Shown here: in pieces, positions 29,056 to 38,445 of the stretch
How positions within the stretch are numbered: the stretch's first letter is position 1
Layout: each line of letters begins with the position of its first letter
Assembly (NCBI GenBank): GCA_003331985.1
Contig: QOQK01000002.1
Span: 1 to 64,000, forward strand
Source of the DNA: PS1 clade bacterium
GTDB taxonomy: Bacteria; Pseudomonadota; Alphaproteobacteria; RS24
Direction: 5' to 3'
Length of the DNA stretch: 64,000 nt
Notes under the pieces: model-generated
The model's input: the letters and a program-made list of their open reading frames with translations, nothing else
What the model was told of the DNA's origin: nothing
The model's database searches: none
Position numbers and translations under genes: made by a program

Positions 29056-29125
29056 TGTCTCTTTGAGACATATGAGACTCTTGGAGACTATGGCGGCTAT
29101 CGCCATAGTCTCTGTGGTCTCTTTT
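29056..29125 (+). terminator. Intercistronic hairpins after rubrerythrin (partial terminator)
   Basis: TGTCTC-TTT-GAGACA (29056-29070) forms a small hairpin. A larger one follows: GAGACTATGGCG (29084-29095) pairs perfectly with CGCCATAGTCTC (29101-29112) over a GCTAT loop, with an outer GAGAC (29074-29078) / GTCTC (29117-29121) extension and four T residues after it. It lies between the rubrerythrin stop and the next start, with no new promoter seen, so it probably lowers read-through or protects the upstream mRNA. Confidence 0.7.
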
Positions 29126-29144
29126 CTTAAAAAAGGAATAACCT

Positions 29145-30497
29145 ATGAAAGAGGGCAGCACCGAAGCGCCAATTCGTTACCCCTTGGATTGGCATAGCGA
29201 AGAATTTTATGACCGCGCAGCACTTGACGAAGAAGCGCGCCGTCAGTTTGATGTTTGTCACGGTTGCAGACGCTGCTTTAACCTCTGTGATAGTTTCCCG
29301 CGCCTATTTGACCTCATTGATGAGTCCGAATCCGGCGAGCTTGATACTGTCGCTAGTGGTGATTTCGGCCCTATTATTGATGGCTGTACCATGTGCGACA
29401 TGTGCTTCATGACAAAATGCCCATATGTGCCGCCGCATGAATTTAACTTAGATTTCCCTCATCTTATGCTTCGCTATCGCGCTGTGGAATTGAAAGAAAA
29501 AGGCAAAGCGCCTTTTACTCAAAACCAGCTTGCTCAGATGGACAGAAATGGCTCGCTTGCTGAAAAAGTATCCGGTCTTGCGAATTGGGGTTCCTCTAAA
29601 GGGAATGCGCTTACTCGCCCTGTCATGTCAGCGACTTTGGGCATTGATAAAAATGTTGAATTACCAAAATTTACCGGTGAAACATTTATGAAGCGTGCAG
29701 AAAAATCTGCAAAGAACGGTGAGTTAGAGCCCAATAAAGAGGGTACTGCTCAAGACAGGAAAGCGCTTATCTACGCTACATGTTCAGTTAATTATAACAA
29801 TCCCGGTGTAGGTGAAGCCGCACTCAAAGTGCTGACACATCTTGGAGTTTCCGTGAAAACAGATTATCCGGGCTGTTGCGGCATGCCTTATTTGGAGCAG
29901 GGCAATCTTGAGAAAGTGGCTCAAAATGCTGCGAGTGTCTCGGCTGCGCTGCGCCCTTACATTGACGAGGGGTATGATATTCTGACCCTGACGGCCAGTT
30001 GTGGATTGATGTTCAAATTTGAGTGGCCCTTAATCGTGCCAGATAATGAGGATGTGAAAGCCCTCAGCGCTGCGACGCGAGATATTAGCGAATATATTGT
30101 TCAAATCGCTGATAAAAACGGCCTTCCCGATGGCCTTCAAACAATAGAAGGCGGGGTGCAGGTGCATCTGGCCTGTCATGCTCGCGCCCAAAATATGGGG
30201 CCAAAATCAGCAGACCTATTGCGTCTCATTCCTGATGCCGACATTGGGGTCATTGAGCGTTGTTCCGGTCATGGTGGTACTTTCGGTGTTATGAAAGACA
30301 CCCATGATCTTGCTGTAAAAGTCGGCAAACCAGTCGCACGTAATGTGGCTAAATCTGAAGCCAAGATTATTGTTTCAGATTGTCCACTCGCGGCAAAACA
30401 TATTGTTCAAGGAGTCGAATATCTAGACTCATCTGCAAAACTGCCGGAGGCCGCGCACCCTGTAGAGGTATTCGCGCGCGCTTATGGTCTAATATAA
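29145..30497 (+). CDS. Heterodisulfide-reductase/GlpC-like Fe-S oxidoreductase
   Basis: 450 residues. Two [4Fe-4S] motifs lie near the N-terminus: CHGCRRCFNLC (about residue 38) and CTMCDMCFMTKCP (about residue 82). Two CCG-type cysteine-rich domains follow, with YPGCCGMPYLEQGN and later LACHARAQNMGPKSADLL...ERCSGHGGTFG. This is the layout of HdrD/GlpC proteins. Genes of this type occur beside rubrerythrin and DUF3501, so it may pass electrons to the rubrerythrin (inference). No membrane segment or flavin domain is present. The ribosome binding site is AAAAGGA. Confidence 0.88.
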   Translation: MKEGSTEAPIRYPLDWHSEEFYDRAALDEEARRQFDVCHGCRRCFNLCDSFPRLFDLIDESESGELDTVASGDFGPIIDGCTMCDMCFMTKCPYVPPHEFNLDFPHLMLRYRAVELKEKGKAPFTQNQLAQMDRNGSLAEKVSGLANWGSSKGNALTRPVMSATLGIDKNVELPKFTGETFMKRAEKSAKNGELEPNKEGTAQDRKALIYATCSVNYNNPGVGEAALKVLTHLGVSVKTDYPGCCGMPYLEQGNLEKVAQNAASVSAALRPYIDEGYDILTLTASCGLMFKFEWPLIVPDNEDVKALSAATRDISEYIVQIADKNGLPDGLQTIEGGVQVHLACHARAQNMGPKSADLLRLIPDADIGVIERCSGHGGTFGVMKDTHDLAVKVGKPVARNVAKSEAKIIVSDCPLAAKHIVQGVEYLDSSAKLPEAAHPVEVFARAYGLI

Positions 30498-30509
30498 ATG
30501 GAGAGTTTT

Positions 30510-31103
30510 ATGTCTGAAGCTAACAGAGCAATTACCCCTGAAGATATTGTGCCTATGACTACTTATGTCGCCGAACGTAAGGAAAGACGTCAGGCCGTTC
30601 TTGCACTCAAAAAACCACGTCGGATTGAGATTGGGCCGGTCGCAACATTTTATTTTGAGAATTACGAGACCATGCTGGCTCAAATTCAAGAGATGCTTTA
30701 CATCGAAAAAGGTGGTGATGAACAGCTTGAGGATGAGCTGACTGCCTATAATCCGATGATACCGGATGGCTGTGAACTGACTGCAACTTTGATGTTTGAA
30801 ATAGATGATCCGCAGCGTCGCGGTTCCATTTTACGCCGTCTGACGGATGTTGAAATGACAGCTTACATTGAGGTGGCTGGTGAGAAGGTCTTCGCAGTTC
30901 CAGAACAGGAAGTCGAACGAACAGCCTCCGACGGCAAGACATCCTCTGTTCATTTTTTACACTTCCCGTTTACGGCAGAGCAAATTGCGGCTTTCAAAGA
31001 TACCAATAATCAAGCCATTCTAGGCATTGGTCATGAGAATTATGCACATATGACGATTTTGTCAGAAGAATCGCGTACCTCGCTGGCTGGAGATTTTGAT
31101 TAA
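30510..31103 (+). CDS. DUF3501 family protein
   Basis: About 197 residues of the DUF3501 family, recognised by MLYIEKGGDEQLEDELTAYNP, LMFEIDDPQRR and GKTSSVHFLHFPFT. Function unknown. No cysteines and no membrane segments are seen. The start at 30510 has GGAGAG upstream; an ATG at 30498 directly after the previous stop is less well placed. It is the third gene of the rubrerythrin module and is convergent with the SH3-domain gene, only one base separating the two stops. Confidence 0.85.
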   Translation: MSEANRAITPEDIVPMTTYVAERKERRQAVLALKKPRRIEIGPVATFYFENYETMLAQIQEMLYIEKGGDEQLEDELTAYNPMIPDGCELTATLMFEIDDPQRRGSILRRLTDVEMTAYIEVAGEKVFAVPEQEVERTASDGKTSSVHFLHFPFTAEQIAAFKDTNNQAILGIGHENYAHMTILSEESRTSLAGDFD

Positions 31104-31104
31104 G

Positions 31105-31644
31105 CTATTTTTCCGCAAACTCATGTGGATAGACGCCCCATAGAGACACACGGGGCGTCCAGCCCCGATAACCGCTCACACGGATATCACACCATTCACC
31201 ATCGCAGTCTTCAAGCTCGGCAACTATGCCGGGTTGAAGATATGCGGTGATAACAGCCCTTTCATCAGGTCTTTTGCGAAGTTTATGGGCTGTTGGATTT
31301 TGATGCAGCACAACGCTTCGTTTGCCGCGCAGAAGATTGGCCTGTATCCACCCTATGTCGCCGTCATAATCTCTGATTTTTCGCCAATTGCTATTTTCAT
31401 CCAAAATTTCAACCGGCCACCCTACGCGTTTAAAGGTCAATAGGGCAGGGTATTGTGTGCCGGGACCTTGTCTTAAATTTACCGGGTTGCCTTTAATGCT
31501 GACAAATCTTGGTAGGGGGAGGCCGCTTGCCCCCCGTTTGTCAGGCTCGGCATAGCTTGGGAATGCAAGAGTTGATGAGAGGACTAACACAATTAAACCA
31601 GCAACAAAAAAACGAAAATGCCGCGCAAAGAATACTGAAATCAT
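31105..31644 (-). CDS. Secreted SH3-domain protein
   Basis: 179 residues. A signal peptide (hydrophobic stretch FFVAGLIVLVLSSTLAFPSYA, cleavage after YAEP region) is followed by two bacterial SH3-like segments: VNLRQGPGTQYPALLTFKRVGWPVEILDENSNW and a degenerate second one ending in GEWCDIRVSGYRGWTPRVSLWGVYP. The protein is probably periplasmic and may bind peptidoglycan or help envelope integrity. Related proteins are common in alphaproteobacteria next to a 2-hydroxyacid dehydrogenase gene, as here (divergent). Confidence 0.85.
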   Translation of the reverse strand: MISVFFARHFRFFVAGLIVLVLSSTLAFPSYAEPDKRGASGLPLPRFVSIKGNPVNLRQGPGTQYPALLTFKRVGWPVEILDENSNWRKIRDYDGDIGWIQANLLRGKRSVVLHQNPTAHKLRKRPDERAVITAYLQPGIVAELEDCDGEWCDIRVSGYRGWTPRVSLWGVYPHEFAEK

Positions 31645-31795
31645 AAATATGCCTCATGGAGCCAAAAATAATAAGATCCGCATCACCGATTTGCTTATCT
31701 TAATGCCTTATTTAATCTCAAATCGCCTATTCGGATAGAATTAATGCTAAAAAAAGTTTTGCCGGACAGCAGCATTTGCTACACCTTATCAGGAT

Positions 31796-32794
31796 ATGAT
31801 TGGAAAATCTGCCAAAGTAATTGTTCTTCGAAAACTCCCAGCCGCCATTGAAACTAGAATGGCGGAGCTTTTTGATGTGGAATTCAGCAACGAAGACCGC
31901 CACCTCGGTAAAGAAGAAATCGCTTCTGCAATGGCGCGGGCGGATGTATTGGTTTCAACTGTCACTGACACCATTGACGCGGAATTGATTAAAAATGCTG
32001 GCGACCAGTTGAAGCTCATCGCGAATTTTGGCAATGGCGTTGATAATATAGATGTTGATGCGGCCTATGCTCGGAATATTACCGTGACGAATACGCCGAG
32101 TGTGCTGACCGAAGATACGGCAGATATGGTTATGGCACTTATATTGGCGCTCCCCCGACGTATGGTGGAAGGTGATCGTATAATGCGTGAGCCTGGTAGT
32201 TTCACCGGTTGGTCACCCAATTGGATGCTGGGTCGGCGACTGGGAGGCAAAAAGCTTGGCATTGTTGGCATGGGGCGTATCGGGCAAGCAGTTGCGAAGC
32301 GCGCAATAGCCTTTGGTCTCGAAATTCATTATCACAACCGCAATCGTGTGCATGAAGAAATTGAGCAGGAGCTTGGCGCCACATACTGGGACAGTCTGGA
32401 TCGCTTACTCGGCCATGTTGATTTTGTATCGGCAAATTGTCCGAGTACACCGGCAACTTATCACCTCATCGGGCCACGCCGGATGAAGCTACTGAAACAG
32501 GGAGCGTATTTGATTAACGCCTCGCGGGGTCAGGTGCTTGATGAAGACGCGCTGGCAGATGCACTTGAGGAAAACCGTCTTGGTGGCGCAGCGCTGGATG
32601 TTTTTGAGCGTGAGCCTGCCGTTAATCCACGCTTGTTGGAATTCCAGAATGTTATTCTCCTACCTCATATGAGTTCGGCAACTATCGAGGGTAGGCTTGG
32701 CATGGGCGAGAAGGTGCTTATAAATATTCGCACTTTTCTGGACGGGCATCGACCACCGGATCGTGTATTACCGACGCTTGCCACAGATAATTAA
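31796..32794 (+). CDS. D-isomer-specific 2-hydroxyacid dehydrogenase (glyoxylate reductase-like)
   Basis: 332 residues. The NAD(P)-binding glycine motif is GIVGMGRIGQAVAKRA near residue 158. The catalytic Arg/Glu/His are seen in NASRGQVLDEDAL, DVFEREPAVNP and LLPHMSSAT. It resembles the GyaR/GhrB group, which reduces glyoxylate or hydroxypyruvate, but the exact substrate cannot be read from the sequence. The 151-base gap upstream, shared with the divergent SH3 gene, has a loose inverted repeat (CGATTTG at 31687-31693, CAAATCG at 31719-31725). Confidence 0.88.
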   Translation: MIGKSAKVIVLRKLPAAIETRMAELFDVEFSNEDRHLGKEEIASAMARADVLVSTVTDTIDAELIKNAGDQLKLIANFGNGVDNIDVDAAYARNITVTNTPSVLTEDTADMVMALILALPRRMVEGDRIMREPGSFTGWSPNWMLGRRLGGKKLGIVGMGRIGQAVAKRAIAFGLEIHYHNRNRVHEEIEQELGATYWDSLDRLLGHVDFVSANCPSTPATYHLIGPRRMKLLKQGAYLINASRGQVLDEDALADALEENRLGGAALDVFEREPAVNPRLLEFQNVILLPHMSSATIEGRLGMGEKVLINIRTFLDGHRPPDRVLPTLATDN

Positions 32795-32843
32795 GCACGC
32801 ATTTTGCGCATGAGCGCTACATTAAAATATTTGAGAATGATGG

Positions 32844-33665
32844 TTATGAATGTGAAGACAAGTCACTAATTGTTGGCGAGTTCCCGTTTAGGGGGTTGGA
32901 TGGATCCCATGGGAGTCCCACAACCCTTGCGGTGGCCGCCAGACCATCATAGATCATCAGCCGTCCGGCAAGACTGTCTCCCGCGCCGGTAATTTCCTTA
33001 ACCACCTCTAGCGCCTGAAGACTTCCCATTATGCCCGTCAAGGCGCCGATTATGCCTGTCGTAGAACAATCATCTGTCTCTGTTGCCCTCATACTGTCAG
33101 GGACAAGTGATCTATAACAAGGATAGGGTGTTCCGTTAGTATCTTTCATATAGGCTTTAAAGGTTGTCAGTTGCCCGTCAAACCGACCTACGGCTGCTGA
33201 TACAAGCGGTTTAGCAGCGAAATAACAGGCATCATTAACCAAAAACCGAGTCGCAAAATTATCACAGCCATCGGCGATAACATCATGGTCATCTATCAAA
33301 GCTTTTGCATTATCAGCCGTCAGACGCGCTTCAATCGGTGTAACTTTACAATCAGGATTAAGTTTTGACAGAAATTTTGCAGCACATACAGCTTTGGGTC
33401 GTCCAATGTCGTCGTGATTGAAAAGCACTTGTCGTTGAAGATTGGAGAGGGAAACCACATCATCATCTATTATGCTGATAGAGCCAACACCCGCAGCAGA
33501 GAGATAAGCCAAGAGAGATGCGCCCAAACCACCAGCGCCGATAACCAACACACGCGCTAAGGAGAGTTTCTGTTGTCCCGCCCCCCCAATTTCTTTAAGG
33601 ACGAGGTGACGCGCATAACGCTCTGTGTAATTAGCGTTTTCCGGCAGACCATCACTGCCCGTCAT
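32844..33665 (-). CDS. ThiF/MoeB/HesA-family adenylyltransferase
   Basis: 273 residues. E1-like fold with the nucleotide motif VIGAGGLGASLLAYLSAAGVG near residue 41, the NLQRQVLF arginine finger segment, DGCDNFATRF and a conserved Cys in DDCSTTGIIGAL. Three of the four zinc-ligand cysteines of E. coli MoeB are replaced (PCYRS instead of PCYRC; DPSNPLNG instead of DP-x-C-x2-CG). There is no rhodanese domain. The family adenylates the C-terminal Gly-Gly of sulfur carriers for molybdopterin, thiamine or cysteine synthesis. The ATG overlaps the cysK stop, so it is coupled to cysteine synthase. Confidence 0.85.
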   Translation of the reverse strand: MTGSDGLPENANYTERYARHLVLKEIGGAGQQKLSLARVLVIGAGGLGASLLAYLSAAGVGSISIIDDDVVSLSNLQRQVLFNHDDIGRPKAVCAAKFLSKLNPDCKVTPIEARLTADNAKALIDDHDVIADGCDNFATRFLVNDACYFAAKPLVSAAVGRFDGQLTTFKAYMKDTNGTPYPCYRSLVPDSMRATETDDCSTTGIIGALTGIMGSLQALEVVKEITGAGDSLAGRLMIYDGLAATARVVGLPWDPSNPLNGNSPTISDLSSHS

Positions 33666-34615
33666 CAAAGACCTTCGAACAATGCTGTTGAGAGGTAACG
33701 CTCTGCGAAACTCGGTATAATCGTGACAATCCGTTTGCCGGCCATGTCGGGCATTGCGGCAATTTCAAGAGCTGCTGCAGTCGCTGCGCCTGAGGAAATG
33801 CCGCCCGGAATGCCTTCTGTCTTGGCAAGACGCCTGGCAGTTTCAAAGGCGGTTTCATTACCAATGGTCACCACACCATCTATGAGTGATTCATCAAGAT
33901 TGCCGGGTTTAAAGCCCGCGCCAATACCTTGAATTTTGTGGGGACCTGGGTCGCCACCTGACAGGATCGGGCTGTCTTCCGGTTCAACAGCATAAATTTT
34001 AATATCAGGATTATGTTGTTTCAAAATGCTGCCAATACCGGTTAGTGTGCCTGCCGTGCCGACACCAGAAATTATGGCATCTAACTTGCCATCCGTATCG
34101 GCCAGAATTTCTTGCGCAGTGGTGTTGCGATGAATTTCAGGATTTGCCGGATTGTCGAATTGCTGGGGCATGACCGCATTATCAAGATTAGTAATAAGTT
34201 CCTCGGCTTTGGCAATCGCGCCCTTCATCCCTAGCTCTGCTGGTGTGAGTTCAAGTTCTGCGCCGAGCAGAAGGAGCATTTTTCGTCTTTCAATGGACAT
34301 GCTTTCGGGCATGCAAAGAATAAGCCTATAGCCTTTTGCCGCGCAGGCGAAAGCCAACGCAATGCCTGTATTGCCGGATGTCGGTTCTACAATCACTGAT
34401 TTTTCGGTTAAGAGGCCGCGATTTTCAAGATCCTCAATCATCGCCACACCAATACGATCTTTAACGCTGGCCATAGGATTGAAAAACTCAAGCTTCAGAA
34501 GTATCTCCGCTGAGACTCCATATTGTTCGGGTAGTCGATTGAGACGCACCAGAGGCGTCGCACCGATTGTTTCGGTTATATTATTATAAATTTTTCCGCG
34601 ATTTTCGAATGTCAT
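33665..34615 (-). CDS. cysK: Cysteine synthase A (O-acetylserine sulfhydrylase)
   Basis: 316 residues, a PLP enzyme of fold type II. The PLP lysine lies in [11 protein letters not shown] near residue 51, the phosphate-substrate loop is [12 protein letters not shown] and the glycine-rich PLP loop is [13 protein letters not shown]. It forms cysteine from O-acetylserine and sulfide. It lies between an Rrf2 regulator gene (16 bases upstream) and the thiF/moeB-like gene (overlapping), forming a sulfur-related end of the ubiE-dut operon. Confidence 0.94.
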   Translation of the reverse strand: MTFENRGKIYNNITETIGATPLVRLNRLPEQYGVSAEILLKLEFFNPMASVKDRIGVAMIEDLENRGLLTEKSVIVEPTSGNTGIALAFACAAKGYRLILCMPESMSIERRKMLLLLGAELELTPAELGMKGAIAKAEELITNLDNAVMPQQFDNPANPEIHRNTTAQEILADTDGKLDAIISGVGTAGTLTGIGSILKQHNPDIKIYAVEPEDSPILSGGDPGPHKIQGIGAGFKPGNLDESLIDGVVTIGNETAFETARRLAKTEGIPGGISSGAATAAALEIAAMPDMAGKRIVTIIPSFAERYLSTALFEGL

Positions 34616-34631
34616 GGTTATACCTGATTGG

Positions 34632-35087
34632 TTAAATGTTGAAATCTACTGATGTTTCAGAACTTAAGCTGTTTTTATTTTGATGGCTCTGACAAATATC
34701 GTCAATGCTTACGCTGTCGAGATGTTTTAGAAATTCACCTTCAAGTTCAGTGCATTTCTCAAAAGTCATACCAGCCCCGAGCTGACTGTCTTTAGATTTC
34801 TGGGCTGCTTCGTTTTCAACGCGTTCAATTTCAGCGATAACGCGTACTACCTCACCGGCAAAAATCTTACGCCTTTCGCGGGCTAGTCTGTATCCCCCTT
34901 TGGGTCCGCGTACGCCGCGAAGAATATCGGCTTTCACGAGGGTTTGCATAATCTGTTCAAGATATCGCTGGGGAACCTTTTGACGACTAGTGATGTCTTT
35001 CGCTTGCACCGGGTCGGGTCGGGAATGCAGGGCAACATCCACAACTGTCTCTAATGCTAAAACTGTTTTCCGGCTTAAAAACAGCAT
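34632..35087 (-). CDS. Rrf2-family transcriptional regulator
   Basis: About 151 residues. The N-terminal winged helix ([19 protein letters not shown]...[33 protein letters not shown]) is of the Rrf2 class. Only two cysteines occur, in FEKCTELE and DDICQSH, not the three-Cys pattern of IscR, so an Fe-S cluster of the IscR type is not supported. The linkage to cysK suggests a CymR/CysR-like role in cysteine supply (inference). ATG 35087 is supported by AAAGG upstream. Three bases separate it from dut. Confidence 0.88.
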   Translation of the reverse strand: MLFLSRKTVLALETVVDVALHSRPDPVQAKDITSRQKVPQRYLEQIMQTLVKADILRGVRGPKGGYRLARERRKIFAGEVVRVIAEIERVENEAAQKSKDSQLGAGMTFEKCTELEGEFLKHLDSVSIDDICQSHQNKNSLSSETSVDFNI

Positions 35088-35089
35088 CT

Positions 35090-35569
35090 TCAACCTTTCG
35101 AGTGATTAGAAGTGCCACCCGTGGAGCCAAACCCGCCTTCGCCCCTCTCGGTATCAGGAAGTTCTTCTGTTTCTTGAAGAATGCCTTGTGTCACCGGTGC
35201 AATAACCATCTGGGCAATCCGATCGCCACGATTTATTACAAAAGCTTCTGGCCCGTGATTAATAAGAATAACTTTCACCTCACCCCGGTAATCACTATCA
35301 ACAGTGCCGGGGCTATTGAGTACGGTAACACCAAATTTGGCTGCCAAACCTGAGCGCGGGCGAACTTGAGCTTCAAAACCTTGGGGTAATGCCATTGCCA
35401 GACCCGTCGGCACCATTGCGGTTTTGCCGGGAGCTAGGGTCACTGGATTGTCTTCGGGCAATGCTGCTCTTAAATCCATGCCTGCGGCTTGGTCCGTTTC
35501 ATAAGATGGCAGGGGCAAGCCCTCGCTATGTGGCAGGCGTTTAATCTCAATGCTGACATTGTGGGCCAT
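35090..35569 (-). CDS. dut: Deoxyuridine 5'-triphosphate nucleotidohydrolase (dUTPase)
   Basis: 159 residues with the trimeric dUTPase motifs in order: AAGMDLRA (motif 1), [12 protein letters not shown] (2), [14 protein letters not shown] (3), [13 protein letters not shown] (4) and the C-terminal arm [10 protein letters not shown] (5). It hydrolyses dUTP to dUMP. The start overlaps the coaBC stop (TAATG), a coaBC-dut order common across bacteria. Confidence 0.97.
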   Translation of the reverse strand: MAHNVSIEIKRLPHSEGLPLPSYETDQAAGMDLRAALPEDNPVTLAPGKTAMVPTGLAMALPQGFEAQVRPRSGLAAKFGVTVLNSPGTVDSDYRGEVKVILINHGPEAFVINRGDRIAQMVIAPVTQGILQETEELPDTERGEGGFGSTGGTSNHSKG

Positions 35570-36810
35570 TAGTGTGCTTCCTGTTTTTCTGGTTTTGAGT
35601 GAGTTTCTGAGAAGTAATCAGCGATTTTTCCTGCAAGCCTGAGGGCCACATCTTGTTTGCTGAGCATTTCCCAGCTTTCTTCTGATGTCCGGGTTAAAAA
35701 ATGGATGGTATTAAAATCACCGCCCATTACACCGCTATCGGGGGACACATTATTTGCCATGAGCCAGTCACAGCCTTTGCGAACAAATTTTTCCCGCGCA
35801 TGATCCATGACTTGATCGGTCTCAGCAGCAAAGCCGACAATTAAATCAGGGCGATGTGTGTGACTGGCGAGTCCGGCAAGAATATCAGGGTTTTCTGTTA
35901 GCTCTAATGAAGGCGGCGTGTTGGCAGCCTGTTTTTTGATTTTTTCATGAGCTGGTTGTGTGGTTCTCCAGTCTGCAACAGCCGCAGTCATGACAGCAAT
36001 CTGGCTCGGCAAGGCTTCTTCGCAAGCTGCAGCCATTTCAAGTGCAGTTTCCACGCGTATAACGCGCGCCCCACACGGGTCAGGTAAATTAACGGGACCG
36101 GATACAAGCAAAGTTTCTGCACCAAGAGCCGCCATCGCTTCGGCAATGGCATAGCCCTGCTTGCCCGAAGACCGATTGGCAATATAGCGAACAGGATCAA
36201 TGGGTTCATGCGTCGGGCCTGCAGTGACAAGTGCTTTCAGCCCTCTAAGGGGGCCTTTTGGCATGAGAGATTCAGCAACAGCTTCCATAATTTCTGTTGG
36301 TTCAGCCATACGACCTGGGCCAGTTTCGCCACAAGCCATATCCCCCTTATTGGGATCAATAATGGCAATGCCGTCATTTATGAGTGTTTCTAGATTGCGT
36401 TGCGTAGCATCATGAAGCCACATACGCACATTCATGGCTGGCGCAATCATCACTGGCTTGTCGGTTGCCAGTAAGGCCGTGCTGGCGAGGTCGTTGGCAA
36501 ACCCTTGCGCCATTTTCGCCATTAAATCTGCTGTTGCCGGGGCAACAAGTACGAGATCCGCATTGCGAGATAACTGAATGTGCCCCATTTCGGTTTCATC
36601 GGTGAGGTCAAAAAGATTTTGATAGACTTTATTGCCACTTACTGACGCGAGCGTGAGTGCGGTTACAAATTCACTGCCAGATTTGCTGAGCAGACATTGA
36701 ACATCTGCGCCTTCTTTTACTAATTGCCGGACGAGTTCGGGCGTTTTGTAGGCGGCAATACCGCCACCGACAATCAGCAAAATGCGTTTATTTAACAATC
36801 GTGCAGACAT
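35569..36810 (-). CDS. coaBC: Bifunctional phosphopantothenoylcysteine decarboxylase/synthase
   Basis: 413 residues. N-terminal CoaC flavoprotein domain ([45 protein letters not shown] with the catalytic Cys) and C-terminal CoaB domain ([25 protein letters not shown]). It carries out two successive steps of CoA synthesis. ATG 36810 begins the conserved region and has AGGA upstream; the extra 13 residues of a longer frame are not conserved in character. Confidence 0.96.
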   Translation of the reverse strand: MSARLLNKRILLIVGGGIAAYKTPELVRQLVKEGADVQCLLSKSGSEFVTALTLASVSGNKVYQNLFDLTDETEMGHIQLSRNADLVLVAPATADLMAKMAQGFANDLASTALLATDKPVMIAPAMNVRMWLHDATQRNLETLINDGIAIIDPNKGDMACGETGPGRMAEPTEIMEAVAESLMPKGPLRGLKALVTAGPTHEPIDPVRYIANRSSGKQGYAIAEAMAALGAETLLVSGPVNLPDPCGARVIRVETALEMAAACEEALPSQIAVMTAAVADWRTTQPAHEKIKKQAANTPPSLELTENPDILAGLASHTHRPDLIVGFAAETDQVMDHAREKFVRKGCDWLMANNVSPDSGVMGGDFNTIHFLTRTSEESWEMLSKQDVALRLAGKIADYFSETHSKPEKQEAH

Positions 36811-36899
36811 TCGGAAATCCTTTACCTGTCTGCAACTGGTATAAAACAAATTCTACCGGAATTAAATGTAATTTTAAGCTCTTGATACCATTATGGATG

Positions 36900-38444
36900 T
36901 TATTGGAAAATACGATAGGTCAGATAACCACCTACAGCGAGACCGGTTATCAGCAATAATGGTTTTAGGGTATTTTTCTTCTCATCTTCATAATGAATTT
37001 TAAACCCCTTATCAGAGAGAATTTTTTCAAGCTGTTCCTGATTGCGTTCAACGCGTTCCAATGTATCAGGCAGGCGCCCGATGGATTTGGCGGCACGCTG
37101 CATGCCGTCTAATGTTTCTTTTAAAATCGCTTCAGGCCCTAATTCACCTTTAATCCATCCTGAGACAACTGGGTCTGCCGCATCCCATATATTGAGTTTA
37201 GGGTCAAAACTTCTGGCAACGCCTTCCACAACAACCATGGTTTTTTGCAGTAAGAGCAATTGTGGCTGGGTGTGCATGTCAAATTGTTCGGTGACTTCAA
37301 ACAGCTGGGTCAAAACCCGCCCCATAGAGATACTGTCCGCATCCTGCCCCCGAATAGGCTCGCCGATAGCCCGCAGAGCCTGAGCAAATGCTTCCATACT
37401 TTTACTGTCCGGCACATAGCCGGCATCAAAATGGGTTTGCGCCACGCGGCGATAATCGCGGGTGATGAATCCATACAGAATTTCTGCCAGAAAACGTCGG
37501 CTATTCTTATCAAGTCGCCCCATTATGCCAAGGTCAATCGCGACGAATGTCCCGTCGGGGCAAATCAGCAAATTGCCTTGATGCATATCTCCATGGAAAA
37601 ATCCGTCGCGGAGCGCATGGGTTAAAAAAGCTTGTATCAGCCTGGCTGCAAGATTCTGCATATCATGTCCGGCGGCCTCTAGGGCTTCAAGGTCAGAAGC
37701 TTTTGTGCCATCAGACCAGTGCATGGTGACAACCCGTCTGGCTGTGGCTTCCCATATTACTTCCGGAACATCAAATTTAGCGTCCTTTAATGTATTTTCG
37801 CGCATTTCAGAAAGTGCAGCAGCTTCCATACGTAAATCAATTTCGAGTCTTACACTATCCCAAAGGGTGCGAACGCCCTCAACAGGGCGCAAGCGTCGGG
37901 CAGCAGGGATAAGTGCCTCCACCATATGGGCCACAAACATAAAGGTAGATAATTCAGTCGTTAGCTTCTGCTCAATGCCCGGGCGCAATATTTTGACTGC
38001 CACAGGCGTCCCATCTTTGAGCTTGGCTTTGTGCACTTGTGCGATGGAAGCGGCAGCAACCGGTTCGCTGAAATCGTCAAACAATTCACTCACAGGTTGT
38101 TCAAGTTCGTCAATGATGAGTTTTTCGACAACTTTCATCGGAAAGGCGGGCAGGCTGTCTTGAAGATATTGTAAATCTTTTGCCAATTTAAGGCCCACAA
38201 TATCGGGGCGTGTCGCCAGCGACTGACCGAGCTTAATATAAGTGGGGCCAAGTGATTGCAGTTTTTTTGATAATTCAACGCCGCGAGAGTCTTGGTCAAA
38301 TTTTCTTGCGCCAAAGGTAAAAATCTTGCGAAGTGCTTTTAGCCAAAGCGGTGCTTTTTCTTTGAAGTCAGGGGGAAGCAAGCTGTCCTGCGCGAACACC
38401 AGACGGATGAAGCCAATTAGTTTGAAGAAACTGAAAAGCCGCAT
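36900..38444 (-). CDS. ubiB: Ubiquinone biosynthesis kinase-like protein UbiB
   Basis: 514 residues of the ABC1/ADCK/UbiB atypical kinase family: the KxGQ motif in PTYIKLGQSLATRPD, the Ala-rich loop VAAASIAQVHKAKL and the catalytic-loop equivalent HGDMHQGNLL. A C-terminal membrane anchor (LLLITGLAVGGYLTYRIF) ends the protein. UbiB supports aerobic ubiquinone synthesis at the inner membrane. One base separates it from ubiE; 89 bases separate it from coaBC, a possible extra promoter. Confidence 0.96.
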   Translation of the reverse strand: MRLFSFFKLIGFIRLVFAQDSLLPPDFKEKAPLWLKALRKIFTFGARKFDQDSRGVELSKKLQSLGPTYIKLGQSLATRPDIVGLKLAKDLQYLQDSLPAFPMKVVEKLIIDELEQPVSELFDDFSEPVAAASIAQVHKAKLKDGTPVAVKILRPGIEQKLTTELSTFMFVAHMVEALIPAARRLRPVEGVRTLWDSVRLEIDLRMEAAALSEMRENTLKDAKFDVPEVIWEATARRVVTMHWSDGTKASDLEALEAAGHDMQNLAARLIQAFLTHALRDGFFHGDMHQGNLLICPDGTFVAIDLGIMGRLDKNSRRFLAEILYGFITRDYRRVAQTHFDAGYVPDSKSMEAFAQALRAIGEPIRGQDADSISMGRVLTQLFEVTEQFDMHTQPQLLLLQKTMVVVEGVARSFDPKLNIWDAADPVVSGWIKGELGPEAILKETLDGMQRAAKSIGRLPDTLERVERNQEQLEKILSDKGFKIHYEDEKKNTLKPLLLITGLAVGGYLTYRIFQ

Positions 38445-38445
38445 T

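Noticed and set aside
31120..31130. DnaA-box-like TGTGGATAG
   Set aside because: It lies inside the SH3-domain gene, has a mismatch to TGTGGATAA and stands alone; chance occurrence.
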